This document shows, in pieces, positions 12,587 to 23,217 of a stretch of 64,000 nucleotides of DNA. Numbering within the stretch: the stretch's first letter is position 1; the number at the start of each line of letters is the position of its first letter. Source of the stretch: Pisaster brevispinus (lineage: Eukaryota; Echinodermata; Asteroidea; Forcipulatida; Asteriidae). Below the pieces are notes generated by a model. That model saw nothing but the letters and a program-made list of their open reading frames with translations, searched no databases and was not told the DNA's origin. Location: NCBI GenBank assembly GCA_023634235.1, contig JAMKCF010000013.1:10346296-10410295 (forward strand), given 5' to 3'. The position numbers and the translations under genes were made by a program.

Positions 12587-12595
12587 GATTGGCCC
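12587..12595. repeat. 9-bp target site duplication, right
   Basis: An exact copy of 8809-8817 (gattggccc). Confidence 0.75.
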
Positions 12596-12698
12596 TTAAA
12601 CATGAGTAGAACATTTCTAAAAATAACGGCGAAAGAAAAGTCACAAATTCTGACGATTTTTACAGTTTTGTTCGTTATAAGGCATTTACATTTATGTT

Positions 12699-12820
12699 GG
12701 TCTTCACTGCGTGGTAATGACCTTGGTTGGTAGTTGGCCGCTGTTAATGGACCTCGCCTTCGGCTCGGTCCATTAACAGCGGCCAACCACCAGCCCGGTC
12801 ATTACCACGCAGTGAAGACC
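12699..12820. repeat. Near-perfect palindrome (hairpin-forming repeat)
   Basis: The arms ggtcttcactgcgtggtaat (12699 on) and attaccacgcagtgaagacc (to 12820) are reverse complements. A second inner stem (ttggccgctgttaatggacc / ggtccattaacagcggccaa) closes around a short loop tcgccttcggct. Total about 122 bp. It looks like a miniature palindromic element; no coding potential. Confidence 0.7.
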
Positions 12821-12997
12821 GGCTCATCGCACTGTTATTCCCTAATGTACACCGCAAAAGCGCATTGATATTTCTTCTACTGTCAAGATTTGTGTATACA
12901 TTTGTATACGCACGTTAAAACTTCTAGCGGCCATTTTCAATTCAACTTATGAGTTTTAGATTATCACCAGTATAAAATATCTAGCTTTAATTCATAC

Positions 12998-13132
12998 CTT
13001 GACAATTAACTCCCTTGTATCCTGATGCACAGCTTCCGTTACATCGACCTGTTGTTCGATTGCACAATAACTCGTCAGCACAGTGACAAGTCTGGGTGCA
13101 GTTAAAACCGAAAGTTCCCGCGTTACATTGTA
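12998..13132 (-). CDS. Tie-like ectodomain EGF repeat, cassette B no. 7 (B type)
   Basis: A 135-bp phase 1-1 exon (acceptor cttttcag, donor gtatga). It encodes one 45-residue EGF/laminin-type module with eight cysteines: VQCNAGTFGFNC, QTCHCADELLC, TTGRCNGSC, GYKGVNCQG. It is the most 3' EGF repeat of cassette B. The intron just downstream (12840-12997) is homologous to 14890-15058 below EGF no. 4, so these two exons are paralogues within a ~2.06-kb tandem duplication. The asparagine-cysteine-threonine segment gives a possible N-glycosylation site. No FN3, membrane or kinase exon follows before cassette C. Confidence 0.8.
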
Positions 13133-13226
13133 CTGAAAAGCAGGAAGAGAGACATAGAGAACGTAACAATTAGTAGCTAGTCATTTTACATTTGTCAAAT
13201 TTCCAATTTTCAGCTGTATTCCATAC

Positions 13227-13361
13227 CTTGACAATTATCTCCTGTGTATCCTGCTGCACAGCTTCCGTCACATTGACCTGTTGTTCCTTTACATGGTACA
13301 TCTTCAGCACAGTGACAAGTCTGGGTGCAGTTAAAACCGAAATTTCCAGCGGTACATTGTA
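13227..13361 (-). CDS. Tie-like ectodomain EGF repeat, cassette B no. 6 (B type)
   Basis: A 135-bp phase 1-1 exon, acceptor cttttcag, donor gtatgg. Eight-cysteine module (VQCTAGNFGFNC, CHCAEDVPC, GQCDGSCAAGYTGDNCQG). It lies 94 bp from no. 7 and 95 bp from no. 5, a very tight exon cluster. The open frame and conserved cysteines imply it is, or recently was, under selection. Confidence 0.8.
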
Positions 13362-13456
13362 CTGAAAAGTAAGAAGAGAGACATGAAGGATTAAAAAATA
13401 GACAGACAGTAAATTTTGTTTTTCTTAGATTTCCAACTTTCATCTGTATCCCACAC

Positions 13457-13588
13457 CTTGACAGTTATCTCCTTTGTATCCTGCTGCACAGCTTCCGGTA
13501 CATCGACCAGTTGTTCCATTACATGACACCTCATCGGCACAGTGGCAAGTCTGGGTACAGTTGGCGCCGTATGTTCCATTAACACATT
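13457..13588 (-). CDS. Tie-like ectodomain EGF repeat, cassette B no. 5 (A type)
   Basis: A 132-bp phase 1-1 exon, acceptor actgcttcag, donor gtgtgg. A-type module, one residue shorter than B type: ECVNGTYGANC, QTCHCADEVSC, TTGRCTGSC, GYKGDNCQG. The upstream intron to about 13990 is homologous to that of EGF nos. 3 and 1. Confidence 0.8.
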
Positions 13589-14080
13589 CTGAAGCAGTAC
13601 AATTGAGAAAAAAACAAAGTAAAACAATAAACGGTTTATTTATGACAGTTAGTACGTCTTGCTCATCTGTCCACTTGAACCAGTCTTCTACTGATTTGAC
13701 AATATACTTCAATCAGCTTCAGCAGATCCGAGTGTTAAAATCGACAATTTCACCACCATTTAACAGAAGGTAATTAGGAAAAAGTTATTGAGAAACTACA
13801 TAAAAAAATAAATAAATAAATACAAATACATAAGAACTAGATAAAGTAATAATTAAAACATTTAATGGAAACGTAAGGAACTATATACATACAAAAGTGA
13901 AAAAATAACACTCAAAGTTGCAAGTCGTACATGCGATTCGCTCCCGTTTTTAGTTGCTATTTTCTTACTCACTTGATCTTCACAGAAAATTGTCAAAGCT
14001 ACTCCTCCGTGGGTTAGTGTACCTTATATCAGTACTCAAACCAGCTTGTTGAAAAGGGTCTTTATTGGCCATTATCTTTT
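13589..14080. other. Intron sequence duplicated with A-type EGF exons
   Basis: About 13640-13990 (including cgtcttgctcatctgtccac, a small TAAA microsatellite and the motif catgcgattcgctcccgttt) has counterparts at 15460-15790, 16300-16640 and 50890-51150, each upstream of an A-type EGF exon. Confidence 0.55.
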
Positions 14081-14640
14081 TTCCCAAGAAGTTTCTTGAC
14101 TAGTCCCATGGGCAGCCTTTTGGAAATCGCCATGTTTCATGAGGGAACAAGAAGCTACTATAAGCTTGAACGACCAAACACACTTCGGTTCAACGTGAGG
14201 AAAATGAGAAACGTTACCGCACAGGAGGTTTTTGATTCAGTAGACAATGAGCTACATAACAACGACACACTTAAATGTATTGCACAACTGGAGCCAGCCA
14301 GCCAGCCAGCCAGTGCCCTTCCACGTCTCCAAAGACTCCTCATCAAGACCCAATGTTACAATTTTTCTATCGCCTTTATACAAGGATCGTCCATGATACT
14401 TGCCGAAGCCATGAGTCGACCTCCCAGCCCGATGAAGCGAAACAACATCCCCTTACACATACCCGCAAATTACATTGATCTCGGCGACAACCCAACAACA
14501 ACGAATATATCGATTTTGTTCACTTCAAATGCAGCAAATGCAAAACATTCCGACGTCACACATCGAGCGACTCAGTGATTAGAAAACTCCAACAAGTCAT
14601 CTACTCTGGATTGCCCAAATCGGTCAAAAAGAAATTTTTC
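14080..14640 (+). mobile_element. Tx1-like LINE ORF1 fragment
   Basis: The 160-residue frame at 14096-14578 begins with peptides shared with the two long LINE copies: EVFDSVDNELHNND here, EVFDSVDSELHTNE at 16870 and the corresponding EVFELVDSELHTNG at about 51290. After about 14300 it diverges (a tandem SQPA stretch). No ORF2 follows, so this is a truncated piece probably carried by the EGF-exon duplications. Confidence 0.5.
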
Positions 14641-14880
14641 TGATGTTACTCAGATTCATATTTTTGGGGATAAAAACTGACTTTTTCCGTAACTAAATTT
14701 TACGATTTCAAATTTATTTTTCAATTCGCCTGATATGATCAAAAGCTGCTGCACTTCTAACCAAGTAAGTTTGTATTGCCTTTATTTTCAGTGTGATTAC
14801 TTAACGTAAACTTTCCCTTTAAATGACGTTACATACAAAGTGTGGACCTGAGAACAAGAAAGGTTCACATAGCATACATT
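14640..14880. repeat. Tail fragment of the gypsy/LINE composite repeat (copy 4)
   Basis: Matches 8150-8345 (actgatatttttccgtaact, tcaaaagctgctgcacttct, ctttccctttaaa). Only the tail is present, with no integrase or RT peptide. Confidence 0.6.
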
Positions 14881-15058
14881 AAGTAAACAGACAATAGTGC
14901 ATTGATATTTATTCTACTGTCAACATTTTTGTATACATTTGTATAAACACTTTCAAACTTCTAGCGGCCATATTCAATAAAACTAAAGAGTTTTGGATTG
15001 TCACCATTATGTAAAAATTATATTTTTTATTTATTAAATGTTCAGCTGTATTTCGAAC

Positions 15059-15193
15059 CTTGGCAATTATCTCCCTTGTATCCTGTTGCACAGCTTCCGT
15101 TACATCGACCTGTTGTTCCATTGCATGTTACATCGTCAGCACAGTGACAAGTCTGGGTGCAGTTCAATCCGAAATTTCTAGCAATACATTGTT
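15059..15193 (-). CDS. Tie-like ectodomain EGF repeat, cassette B no. 4 (B type)
   Basis: A 135-bp phase 1-1 exon; acceptor acttttcag, donor gttcga, a weaker 5' splice site than its neighbours. Module: EQCIARNFGLNC, QTCHCADDVTC, TTGRCNGSC, GYKGDNCQG, eight cysteines kept. It is paralogous to no. 7 including the downstream intron. Confidence 0.75.
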
Positions 15194-15283
15194 CTGAAAA
15201 GTAGGAAAAGAGACATGGATGACGTCAAAATTAATAAACAGTAAATCTTGTAATTCTCAAATTTCCAAATTTCAGCTGTATAC

Positions 15284-15415
15284 CTTGACATTCTTCTCCT
15301 GTGTATCCTGCTGTACAGCTTCCATTACATCGACCTGTTGTTCCATTACAAGCTACATCGTCAGCACAGTGACAAGTCTGGGTACAGTTTGCACCGTACG
15401 TTCCCTCAACACATT
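15284..15415 (-). CDS. Tie-like ectodomain EGF repeat, cassette B no. 3 (A type)
   Basis: A 132-bp phase 1-1 exon, acceptor taatgtttcag, donor gtatac. Module ECVEGTYGANC, QTCHCADDVAC, TTGRCNGSC, GYTGEECQG. It is separated from no. 4 by a 90-bp intron. Confidence 0.8.
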
Positions 15416-15609
15416 CTGAAACATTACAATTAAGAATGAACATCATTGAATGGTTTAATTATGACAGTAGATACGTCTTGCGCATATGTCCACTTGAACC
15501 AGTCTTTTACTGAATTGACAAAATACTTCAGCTTTAGCAGCTCCAAGTGTTAAGATCGACAGTTTCCCCACCGGTTTACAGAAGATAATGAAGAACAGCT
15601 CATAAGAAA

Positions 15610-15860
15610 CTTTAAAAAAAAAAAAAAATAAATAAATAAATACATAAAGAAAGAAAGAAAAAAAGAAGGAAAAGAAAGAAAGAAAGAAAGAAACCCAAAG
15701 TATATCAATAAATTAATAAATAAATGTTAGCGTTCAACGGTGCAAGACGTTGAGCATTTCAATCACGTTTTTCGTCGCTATTTTTAAATTCACTTGACCA
15801 ACCGATCGACCGACCGAGCGACCGACCGACCGACCGACCGACCGACCGACTGACCCACCA
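15610..15860. repeat. Simple repeats: AAAG/AAAT tract and CGAC tetranucleotide tract
   Basis: About 15612-15700 is poly-A followed by AAAT and AAAG units; about 15797-15850 is (ccga/accg)n. The CGAC tract reads through from the frame of the adjacent EGF exon only as low-complexity GRSVGRSV, which is intronic. Confidence 0.8.
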
Positions 15861-15885
15861 CCAGACCACATATTGTATTGCTTGC

Positions 15886-16020
15886 CTTGACAGTTATCTC
15901 CCTTGTATCCGTCTGCACAGTCCATGTTACATCGACCTGTTGTTCCATTGCATGATACATCGTCAGCACAGTGACAAGTCTGGGCACAGTCAAAACCGAA
16001 ATTTCCAGCGGTACATTGTA
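15886..16020 (-). CDS. Tie-like ectodomain EGF repeat, cassette B no. 2 (B type), GC donor
   Basis: A 135-bp exon with acceptor cttttcag. At the 3' end the splice site reads AAG/gcaagc, a GC rather than GT donor at 15884-15885. The surrounding consensus is strong, as is typical of functional GC-AG introns. Module VQCTAGNFGFDC, QTCHCADDVSC, TTGRCNMDC, GYKGDNCQG. If the GC donor is not used, the frame continues into a low-complexity CGAC tract. Confidence 0.72.
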
Positions 16021-16116
16021 CTGAAAAGTAGGACAAGAGAAATTGAGAACGTGAAAATAAAAATATAAGTACATTTTGTATTTCTCAAATTTCAAATTTC
16101 CGGCTGTTTTTCATAC

Positions 16117-16248
16117 CTTGACAATTTTCTCCTTCGTACCCTGCTGCACAGCTTCCGTTACATTGACCTGTTGTTCCATTACATGGTACATCGTCAGCAC
16201 AGTGACAAGTCTGGGCACAGTTAGCACCGTATGTTCCCTCAACACATT
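16117..16248 (-). CDS. Tie-like ectodomain EGF repeat, cassette B no. 1 (A type)
   Basis: A 132-bp phase 1-1 exon, acceptor actgcttcag, donor gtatga. Module ECVEGTYGANC, QTCHCADDVPC, TTGQCNGSC, GYEGENCQG. It is the first EGF repeat after EGF-b of cassette B; the 6.1-kb intron upstream holds the Tx1-like LINE. Confidence 0.8.
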
Positions 16249-16586
16249 CTGAAGCAGTAAAGTTAAGAAAGAAAAAACAATATGTAAAACAATGAACGGT
16301 TTAATCAGTAGTACGTCTTGTGTATCTGTCCACTTGATCCTGTCTTCTACTGATTTTACAATACTTCAACTTCAGAAGCTCAAAGTGTTGTGATGGACAA
16401 TTTCCCCACTGGTAAACAACAAGTATTAGGAACAGATCCTGAGACACTAAAAAAACAAAACCAACAAACTAAGAAACAAACAACATCAAACATGTTTAAA
16501 AAAATACATGAATAAATATATACATTACAAAATTTATTACAAATAATAGCGTTCAAAGGTGCAAGACGTACATGCATTTCGCTCCT

Positions 16587-16587
<1 letters not shown>

Positions 16588-16621
<34 letters not shown>
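16588..16621. repeat. Poly-T tract
   Basis: A homopolymer T run of about 32 bases at the 5' edge of the Tx1-like LINE region. Confidence 0.9.
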
Positions 16622-16626
<5 letters not shown>

Positions 16627-16843
16627 TCCTACTCACTTGATCTTCACAGAAATTTGGCAAAGCTACTTCTTCTTGGGTGAGTGTACCTGATATCATGCTC
16701 TAACCAGCTAGTTAAAAAGGGCCATTACAGTTGCTGTTTTTCCAAGAAGTTTCTTGACTGGTTCCGGGGGCGGCCACATCTTTCAACATGGAACAAGAAG
16801 AGGCTGCTTAAAGCTTTAGAGACCAAACAAGCTTCGGTTCAAT

Positions 16844-17152
16844 GTGAGAAATATGAGAAAAGGCACCGCACAGGAGGTGTTTGATTCAGTAGACAGTGAG
16901 CTACATACCAATGAAATCAAAATTTATTGCACTGGAGAACTGGAGAATGGCTGGTTCAATATAATCTTTGACAACGAGAAGCATCGGTATATACCCTACC
17001 TGCTCAAAACAAGGGACAATAAAAGACATGAACAACTTTCAATCGACCTGAACATTTCACTCGTGATTACAATTCTAGAGCTCGATGCTTCGTCATCTGT
17101 GATAGCGACAACCACCGATCCGCCTGTCATCGCTATGATAAAGAAGACCTAG
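16844..17152 (+). pseudogene. Tx1-like LINE ORF1 N-terminal part
   Basis: A 102-residue open frame, MRNMRKGTAQEVFDSVDSEL then TGELENGWFNIIFDNEKHRY and LLKTRDNKRHEQLSIDLN. The same peptides are shared with 14096-14300 and 51240-51600. No known domain is recognised; the acidic and lysine-rich region downstream (17286-17615) is consistent with a LINE ORF1 protein. Confidence 0.5.
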
Positions 17153-18269
17153 ACAACGAAGAACAAGCAACCAAAGTCTTTGTTGTTCCAACGTCTAAAG
17201 GTAATGACACTGAATGTGATGAGGATCGGAGTCATGATGAACTAGGATAAGGAGAACCTGAAGATGAAACACAACACAAAGGCTTTTGCGACGACATGTA
17301 AAAACAACAGAAAGCGTAAAATGTCAGAGGATGAAATTGAAGGAGAAACTACTGCAGGAACAAAAGTTGGTGAGAAAAAATACTCATTCTGAGGCGGCGG
17401 GCGGTATGGAAGTCGACCAAGAGGATGAAAGACAAGAATCAGGAGATGATAACGAAACATACACAGACATGGAAAATATCCAGCAGCACGAAATCATCCC
17501 CGATCCAGAAGGTGACTTCGTCCCGTACACCAGACGGGGAGTAAACCGATTCCGGAAACGACTTACATCATGGAAAAAAAGCACACGAAGAGAACACTTC
17601 AACCGAGTGCCTTAGTCTGTCTCGCCCGACTAATCATCGCCAATCTAACCAGTCAAACCGAACCATCTAGTCGAAACCGTCAGTCGCACCAGTCCGACCC
17701 ATCTACTCAACCCAGAACAGATCGTCGGCCCAGACCAACTCACCAACCGGATGAAACAAGCAAAACCAGAAATTAAGGTCTCTCCGAACCACCGAACAAG
17801 TACAACCAAGATCGCCATTACAATCACAGTCGCCAGTGTGACCAAATCAGCCGATCAGAACAATCCTGCCATTCAGGTTAGCAGTTTAAATGTGTCAGTT
17901 CACCCGAAACTCTACTTAGTCTGAATCTCAGCAAGAAAATACGAAAAATCGACCGGACAAAAACAAAATTGTCATCTCAAACCAGCCAGTCTACTAAGAC
18001 CAAGGAGCCCTAGCCAAACATACCATGATCACCAACATCAGTTACTCAGAGGGGAAGAGGTAGTTACTTAGAGGGGAAGAGGTAGAACGAAAAAAGCAGA
18101 CAAAATTTGTTAAGTTCCTTCTTTCTATAAACATGTATTTTTGTTTACGTTTTTAATTTACATGTCTTTCTTGTCTTTCTTAGCATCAGTTATTGTGAAT
18201 AATTTGAGAAGTGATTTTAACCGAATGTATTTTTTAAAGACATTTTGAAGATTAATAAGTACAGTGTTT

Positions 18270-19830
18270 GTTTTGTTCAAGAAACCCATACTGAAGAGAA
18301 GGCGACGAGTCTATTTGGAGCACTCAGTGGCAAGGAAAACATTGTTTTAATCATGGGAACCGTCAATCAAGGGGGGTTGCAATTTTTTTCTTCCGATTGA
18401 TTAAATTTCGAAAGCACAAACATTGATATAGACAATAAGGGAAGATGGATAAAAGAAAACATCTAATAAAATAAGGTGTCTATTTCCTCAGTGTTTGCTC
18501 CGAAAGAGTTGTACTCAAGGGCACAATTCTGTGACAGTTTAGTTGACCGTATTGATCTCAATTATTGTATAGTAGGCGGTGATTTGAATTGTAAATTTGA
18601 TAAGAATACTACAGATCCAAGTAATTTTGTTCATGCAAAATGTTTTAAATGATGAACCAGGTTTTATTCATTACCATAAAGTCACTAAGAAGCCTAGCAG
18701 AATTGACTAACCTCCTACGTCATCTAATCTAATAATTAATGTTTTCGATATTACTGTTTACACTCACAGATTATCCAATCACCAAATTTGAATATGAAAA
18801 TTATTGACCCTAAAGTCCGTCATGGTAACGGGAGAAGGATTTGCCTCTTCAAAGAAGATAACTGTATTAAGAATTAACATCTTTTGGAAATACTGGAGTA
18901 CCGAGATGATGTATCATGATACTCTTCTTGAGTGTTAGGAAACACGTAAACTCAGGATCAAACGGGAAAGTCGTAAACAAAATCAAAAACATGACCTTCA
19001 GCAAAAGCAATAGAACTCCCTCACCAACGATCCTGATCCATTGATGCTATTAAAGACCTTGAAGCCCAACTTAAAAAAAAAATTTTTAGAATGACAAAAA
19101 GGAAAAAGAAAAAATGAGTCTAAAATGTTGTTAAGCATGAAGGAGGAAAGCCTTCCAGTTTTGTTTTTCTGAATAGGGAAAATAAATTTATTAAATAACT
19201 GTTAAAATCGAAAGGAAACATATTGGAAGAGCCCAGCTCAATGCTGAATTTAGTCAATAAATTTCATTTGCATATTGGCGAAAATATTTCTGTGTGTGAT
19301 TTGAATGAGAATGTTTCTAAAAATGGAACTACAGGTATTACAAACGAGACTTCTGAAGATATTGCAAACGACCTCTCACAAGATGTGGTTTATCATTCCT
19401 TTTCGTCGGTTATTTCAGAATATTTCGTTGCCTTTTTAAACGATTGTTATAAAAAGGGCAATTGTGTAATTCCAAAAATGCTGGTCTCATCAGGTTAATA
19501 TACAAATTAAGAGGAAGTAAATTTGATCTCAAGAACTGGAGACCAATTAGCCTTTTAAATGTCGATTACAAACTGTCGGCCAAAGTTCTCACAAACTGGC
19601 TGAAGAAGCAATACCTTTTATTATAGGTGACGGACAAACATGTGGTGTACCGGGGAGACAAATTCACGACAACCTTACACTTTTGCGTGATAGCATTGAT
19701 TATATTAATTGGAACAGATAAACTCGACAAAGTCAAACGTGCCACTATCACCGGAGCTCGATACATCGGAGGAACAGGTCTTTTTGACGTCGGGATGCTG
19801 TCTAAAACTTATATGGTTGAGTAATTATAT
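18270..19830 (+). pseudogene. Tx1-like LINE ORF2 (endonuclease and RT) relic
   Basis: Apurinic-type endonuclease peptides at 18270-18600 (VQETH motif; GGDLNC, matching the GDFN motif) are followed by an RT entry motif at 19530 (NWRPISLL) and TCGVPGR near 19640, spread over frames. The YxDD box was not found in an open frame. A plus-strand peptide WASFLGLADNFDLANIW at about 20218-20268 may be a further C-terminal piece. Confidence 0.55.
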
Positions 19831-20929
19831 CAAAAGGTTTTGGTAAATGAAAATCTTTCCCTCTAAGGAGGGACACTGCTTGTGTGGTGTTGCCCATTTT
19901 AAGGTTTCTTGTTTTTATTCACTCACAAAGCCTCAAGGGACTTGATCATCCGGGATACCCCAGACATCAGGACAATTGTCCCAAATACAGTTGGAAATTG
20001 TCCCAACTAAAGTTGGAAATTGTCCCAACTTGAGTGTTAATGTTGGTGTAATCCAGCTATAGTTGGGATCGCTTCTTTATTTCAAACTCGGTTCTCAGCT
20101 CTGAACAAACTCATGTAAAACTAAGGTTGGAACTAATGTTGGGTCACGAAAATAATGTACAGATCGCTAAAGTTCAAATATTTTGTTCGCCCAAATACAC
20201 AGGAAAAGTGGGCGTCGTTTTTAGGCCTCGCTGATAATTTTGACTTGGCAAATATTTGGACCAAAATAAACATGAACGATATTGTGGATGCCAAAACAAA
20301 GACAGAACTTATAGACTCTGTCACATGAATCTGCCAACCCGGGATAAACTGAATTGCATGAAGATCAAAAAGAGAGGGTCGACTGTTTTTTTGTCCCTTT
20401 AAATCCGGCATTGAAGCTGCCGAACGTTTGCTTCTATAAGACATAGAGATGGTTAAACCCTGGTTTAATGTCGAATCTTGAATCAGGAAGAAAATTGAAT
20501 GCCGCTTTGCTTGTCTCAATAATTGGACACAAATTTAATTTATTGATTTGTTATTAGTATATTTGATAAATGTCGGCATAATCATACATACTATTTGGAA
20601 AACCAAGTATGACTTGTCTCAATCAAGAACACATTTTCACAAACACAAATATCATCCAGGTCTAAAACGCAAACTCCTGCGTGTTCTCCAGGAAGACCAG
20701 AGTCCAAAATGCATGTTCTGATTCAAATAGTTTTTCACCTTAGTTTTAGTTAGGCCTACTGTAAAGTATTGATCTATCAGTATTTGCAATAATGTTTCTT
20801 AGAAGACGAGTGTACTTTGTAGTTATAAATAAACACTAGCAGTGTACATCCAGATAAACTTCGGGCAAGGGTAACCGAAAAATAGGTGTTTGGTTGGTGA
20901 AAACAAACATTAAAAAAATTATTGCGACC

Positions 20930-21480
20930 AGACTAAGTAATAATCTTTTTTTGGAAGCATTGTTGGCTCTGAAAAGAGCCGGTTGGTTTTATTGGACCTT
21001 TTATTGACAGTTCAAACTGTCAGAGTAAAGAACCCGTGTTGCAAAGTCAATGAAGCTCCATTCAACAATCCATGGCTTCCTGGTTCATGAAGCCTCACTC
21101 TTTTCAACAGACTATTGTTTCTTGAACAGAACAACTTCCACAAAGCCAAATGCTCTCTTGCAACTTTGGAAATTATGAACATCAAACATCAACGCCCTGC
21201 AGCATCAGCATTACGTCCACCCCATCCATCTTTGATTGTGACCTGTGCCGGCGACTTGCTATACACGAGTGTATGTTACACATTTGCATTATGGGGAAAA
21301 TGTTTCCATGTAGAGCAGTTTACCTCATTTTCAGTTACATCTTACCACTTGTTGTGCAAAAGTTACACTGCTTGAGGTTCAAAACATTTTGTTTTACCCA
21401 CTTATTGAGTGATTTGAACCTCGACGTTAAGCTATTTGATTTCCTACCCAATTTTGGGTAAAGCATTACCTTTTCCTTAA
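20930..21480. repeat. Interspersed repeat shared with 43990-44480
   Basis: Shared blocks include gttgcaaagtcaatgaag, gttgtttcttgaacagaa, gtgcaaaagttacactgctt and ttgggtaa-type motifs. Length is about 500 bp. No protein or terminal repeat is recognised, and frames in it are short. Confidence 0.55.
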
Positions 21481-22314
21481 GTTTTAAATTTACACAAGTG
21501 ATGGGGTACTACAACAATTGTCGTTTTACCCAATATTGACACAATATTTGTACTCAGCAGTTTTACACAGCAACATTTCACAAAAGTGTACACTTCTTTT
21601 TTAGAGGAATACTACGTTTTAACAACCATTGGATAAACAAAAAATGAAATTCCTCAAACTTTTGGGGCAATGCCAAAGTTTTTACCCAATGAAATGGTAA
21701 TTGGAACACTATGTGAGTATTGTTGAGTATCGGTTGCCCAACGAATATGACTACAAATACTCCCATGATTGCTGGGTACTTTTTTATATTTACCCAACTG
21801 AAAAATGTGCCAGATAACTGAGTAAAAAAATACCAACAAATGCAAACATTAATTTACCCTGTAAATATTTACCCAGCATTTTTAACAGTGCACATCGAAA
21901 CTTGGAGTTGTTACTGGATGGTGTGCACTACATTTACGCCTAATAGGAGAACCGCTTGGAAAGCCGTTTTATTATCCTACTCAATCCTGCTGAATTCACA
22001 AAACTCAAAGTATCTAGAGAAGTACGCAATTTGACACAAACGCAGCGATTTTTGTTTTGTTTGTGTGTCTATTTTTTGCTAAATGACTGCAAAGAGCGGA
22101 GGATCGGGAAGTTGGGCCGCAATGTAAAATGAGCACTGTACGCCATTTCAGAAAGCAACTTTTGTGATGCAACAAACGATCAGTACAGGCAATGATCATT
22201 GCTATCAACAACATTTGCTTGCTGAAATGGCGCCTATGCACATTTTACTTTTCTTTAATACATAGACACAATTTCCCCATGAGCTTTCGGCACTCTTGAA
22301 TCTATGGATGATAC
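21480..22314. other. Intron 3' of EGF-b, cassette B
   Basis: About 21480-21880 is rich in tttacccaa/ttgggtaaa motifs on both strands. About 21880-22250 matches 600-1010 and 54900-55240, the ancestral intron below EGF-b in all three cassettes. Confidence 0.55.
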
Positions 22315-22467
22315 CTTCTTTGCAGTCAAGTCCTTTGTAACCGGTTGCACAACTGCAACCATAAGGGTCAGGTAAACAGAACAGTAGTCCCTCGCAGGAA
22401 GAAGCACCCAATACGTCTGAATCACACTTGAAGTTTCCTCTTTGGCCGAAGGTATTTCTTCCGTGTA
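22315..22467 (-). CDS. Tie-like receptor ectodomain, EGF-b exon, cassette B
   Basis: A 153-bp phase 1-1 exon, acceptor tctatgtag, donor gtatca. It encodes LHGRNTFGQRGNFKC, then LGASSCEGLLFC, LPDPYGCSC and GYKGLDCKEG, nearly identical to the cassette C exon at 1071. Six cysteines. It joins EGF-a (751-bp intron) upstream and EGF repeat no. 1 (16117-16248) downstream, in frame. Confidence 0.82.
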
Positions 22468-23217
22468 CTACATAGATATAAAAAAAAAAAAAACAACAAC
22501 AACAACACCAACAAACCTGTCAGTTATTGCTTTGCTGTTTTGACAGAAGTCACTCATACTAAATGACCACAAGTCTTTCACTTTGAGGACATATCTAAAA
22601 TGATAAGAGCTCTAATGTTGCTCAGGGATCAATCAATCCATGTCAGTTCAACACACCCAAATACTTTATATAAATTTATATTGTTTTTAGACAAGCAAAA
22701 CCAAAACGCAGTTCACTTTTTGTAACGACGTGTATATTTATAATAAAACAAGCCATACTAAACTTAACCATAGTATTCATGGATTAAACAACATGTTGTA
22801 CTTGGTAAATTGATACGCCCCCTAGAAACTAAAGTTTGAGTATTCTAGGTCATGTGTCATGAACAGTTACCGATCTTTTAACTGTTATATTGTGCTTTCT
22901 TTTATTTTACGTTCGGATTATGTCTTTGCTAGTTTTGTTTTACTATAAAGCTCTCAACATCAGAATTTTAGTTTTGAATAAGCATGTTAAAAGAACAATT
23001 TCATTTAATTTCAACTTGAAATTGTGAATATGTTGATAAAGGTTGTTTCTAACTTGTCAAAACAATTAACTGAACTTGTAGAAATAAGCAGGGATGTTAA
23101 AAGTGTGTCGTTAAAATTGAGAGCAAGCAAAAGGTTCTGGGCGAGAGAGCAAAGTTACAATTGAAGAGAAGGAAACTTTTAATCACAGAACGATCTTGAG
23201 ATGTGATCATTACTTAC

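Larger units (their letters stand above)
16640..20720 (+). mobile_element. Tx1-clade-like non-LTR retrotransposon, decayed (copy in cassette B)
   Basis: Two decayed regions on the plus strand. ORF1-like (about 16690-17900): frames with EVFDSVDSELHTNE, IDLNISLVITILELDASSS and DFVPYTRR. ORF2-like: an endonuclease start at about 18270 (FVQETHTEEKAT), then SVFAPKELYSRAQFCDSLVD and VGGDLNC near 18490-18600. RT motifs follow at about 19530-19720 (NWRPISLLNVDYKLSAKVL, then TCGVPGRQIHDNLTLLRDSI across frames). The DxQTCGVPGR-type RT motif is characteristic of L1/Tx1 elements. Many stops and frameshifts. It sits antisense in the EGF-b to EGF-repeat intron, the same intron as the copy at 51.1-54.2 kb. 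Exact ends are uncertain. Confidence 0.65.

Noticed and set aside
5207..12997. Kinase, FN3 or transmembrane exons of cassette B expected here
   Set aside because: None of the kinase landmarks (GxGxxG, HRDL, DFG) was recognised on the minus strand between the last EGF exon and cassette C.
15734..15880. Extension of an EGF ORF into repeated GRSVGRSV
   Set aside because: It is read-through past the exon end into a CGAC microsatellite; the exon most likely ends at the GC donor at 15885.
20133..20519. 128-codon minus-strand ORF
   Set aside because: It is antisense to the decayed Tx1-like LINE ORF2 region, where the plus strand gives more protein-like peptides; no domain or splice context.
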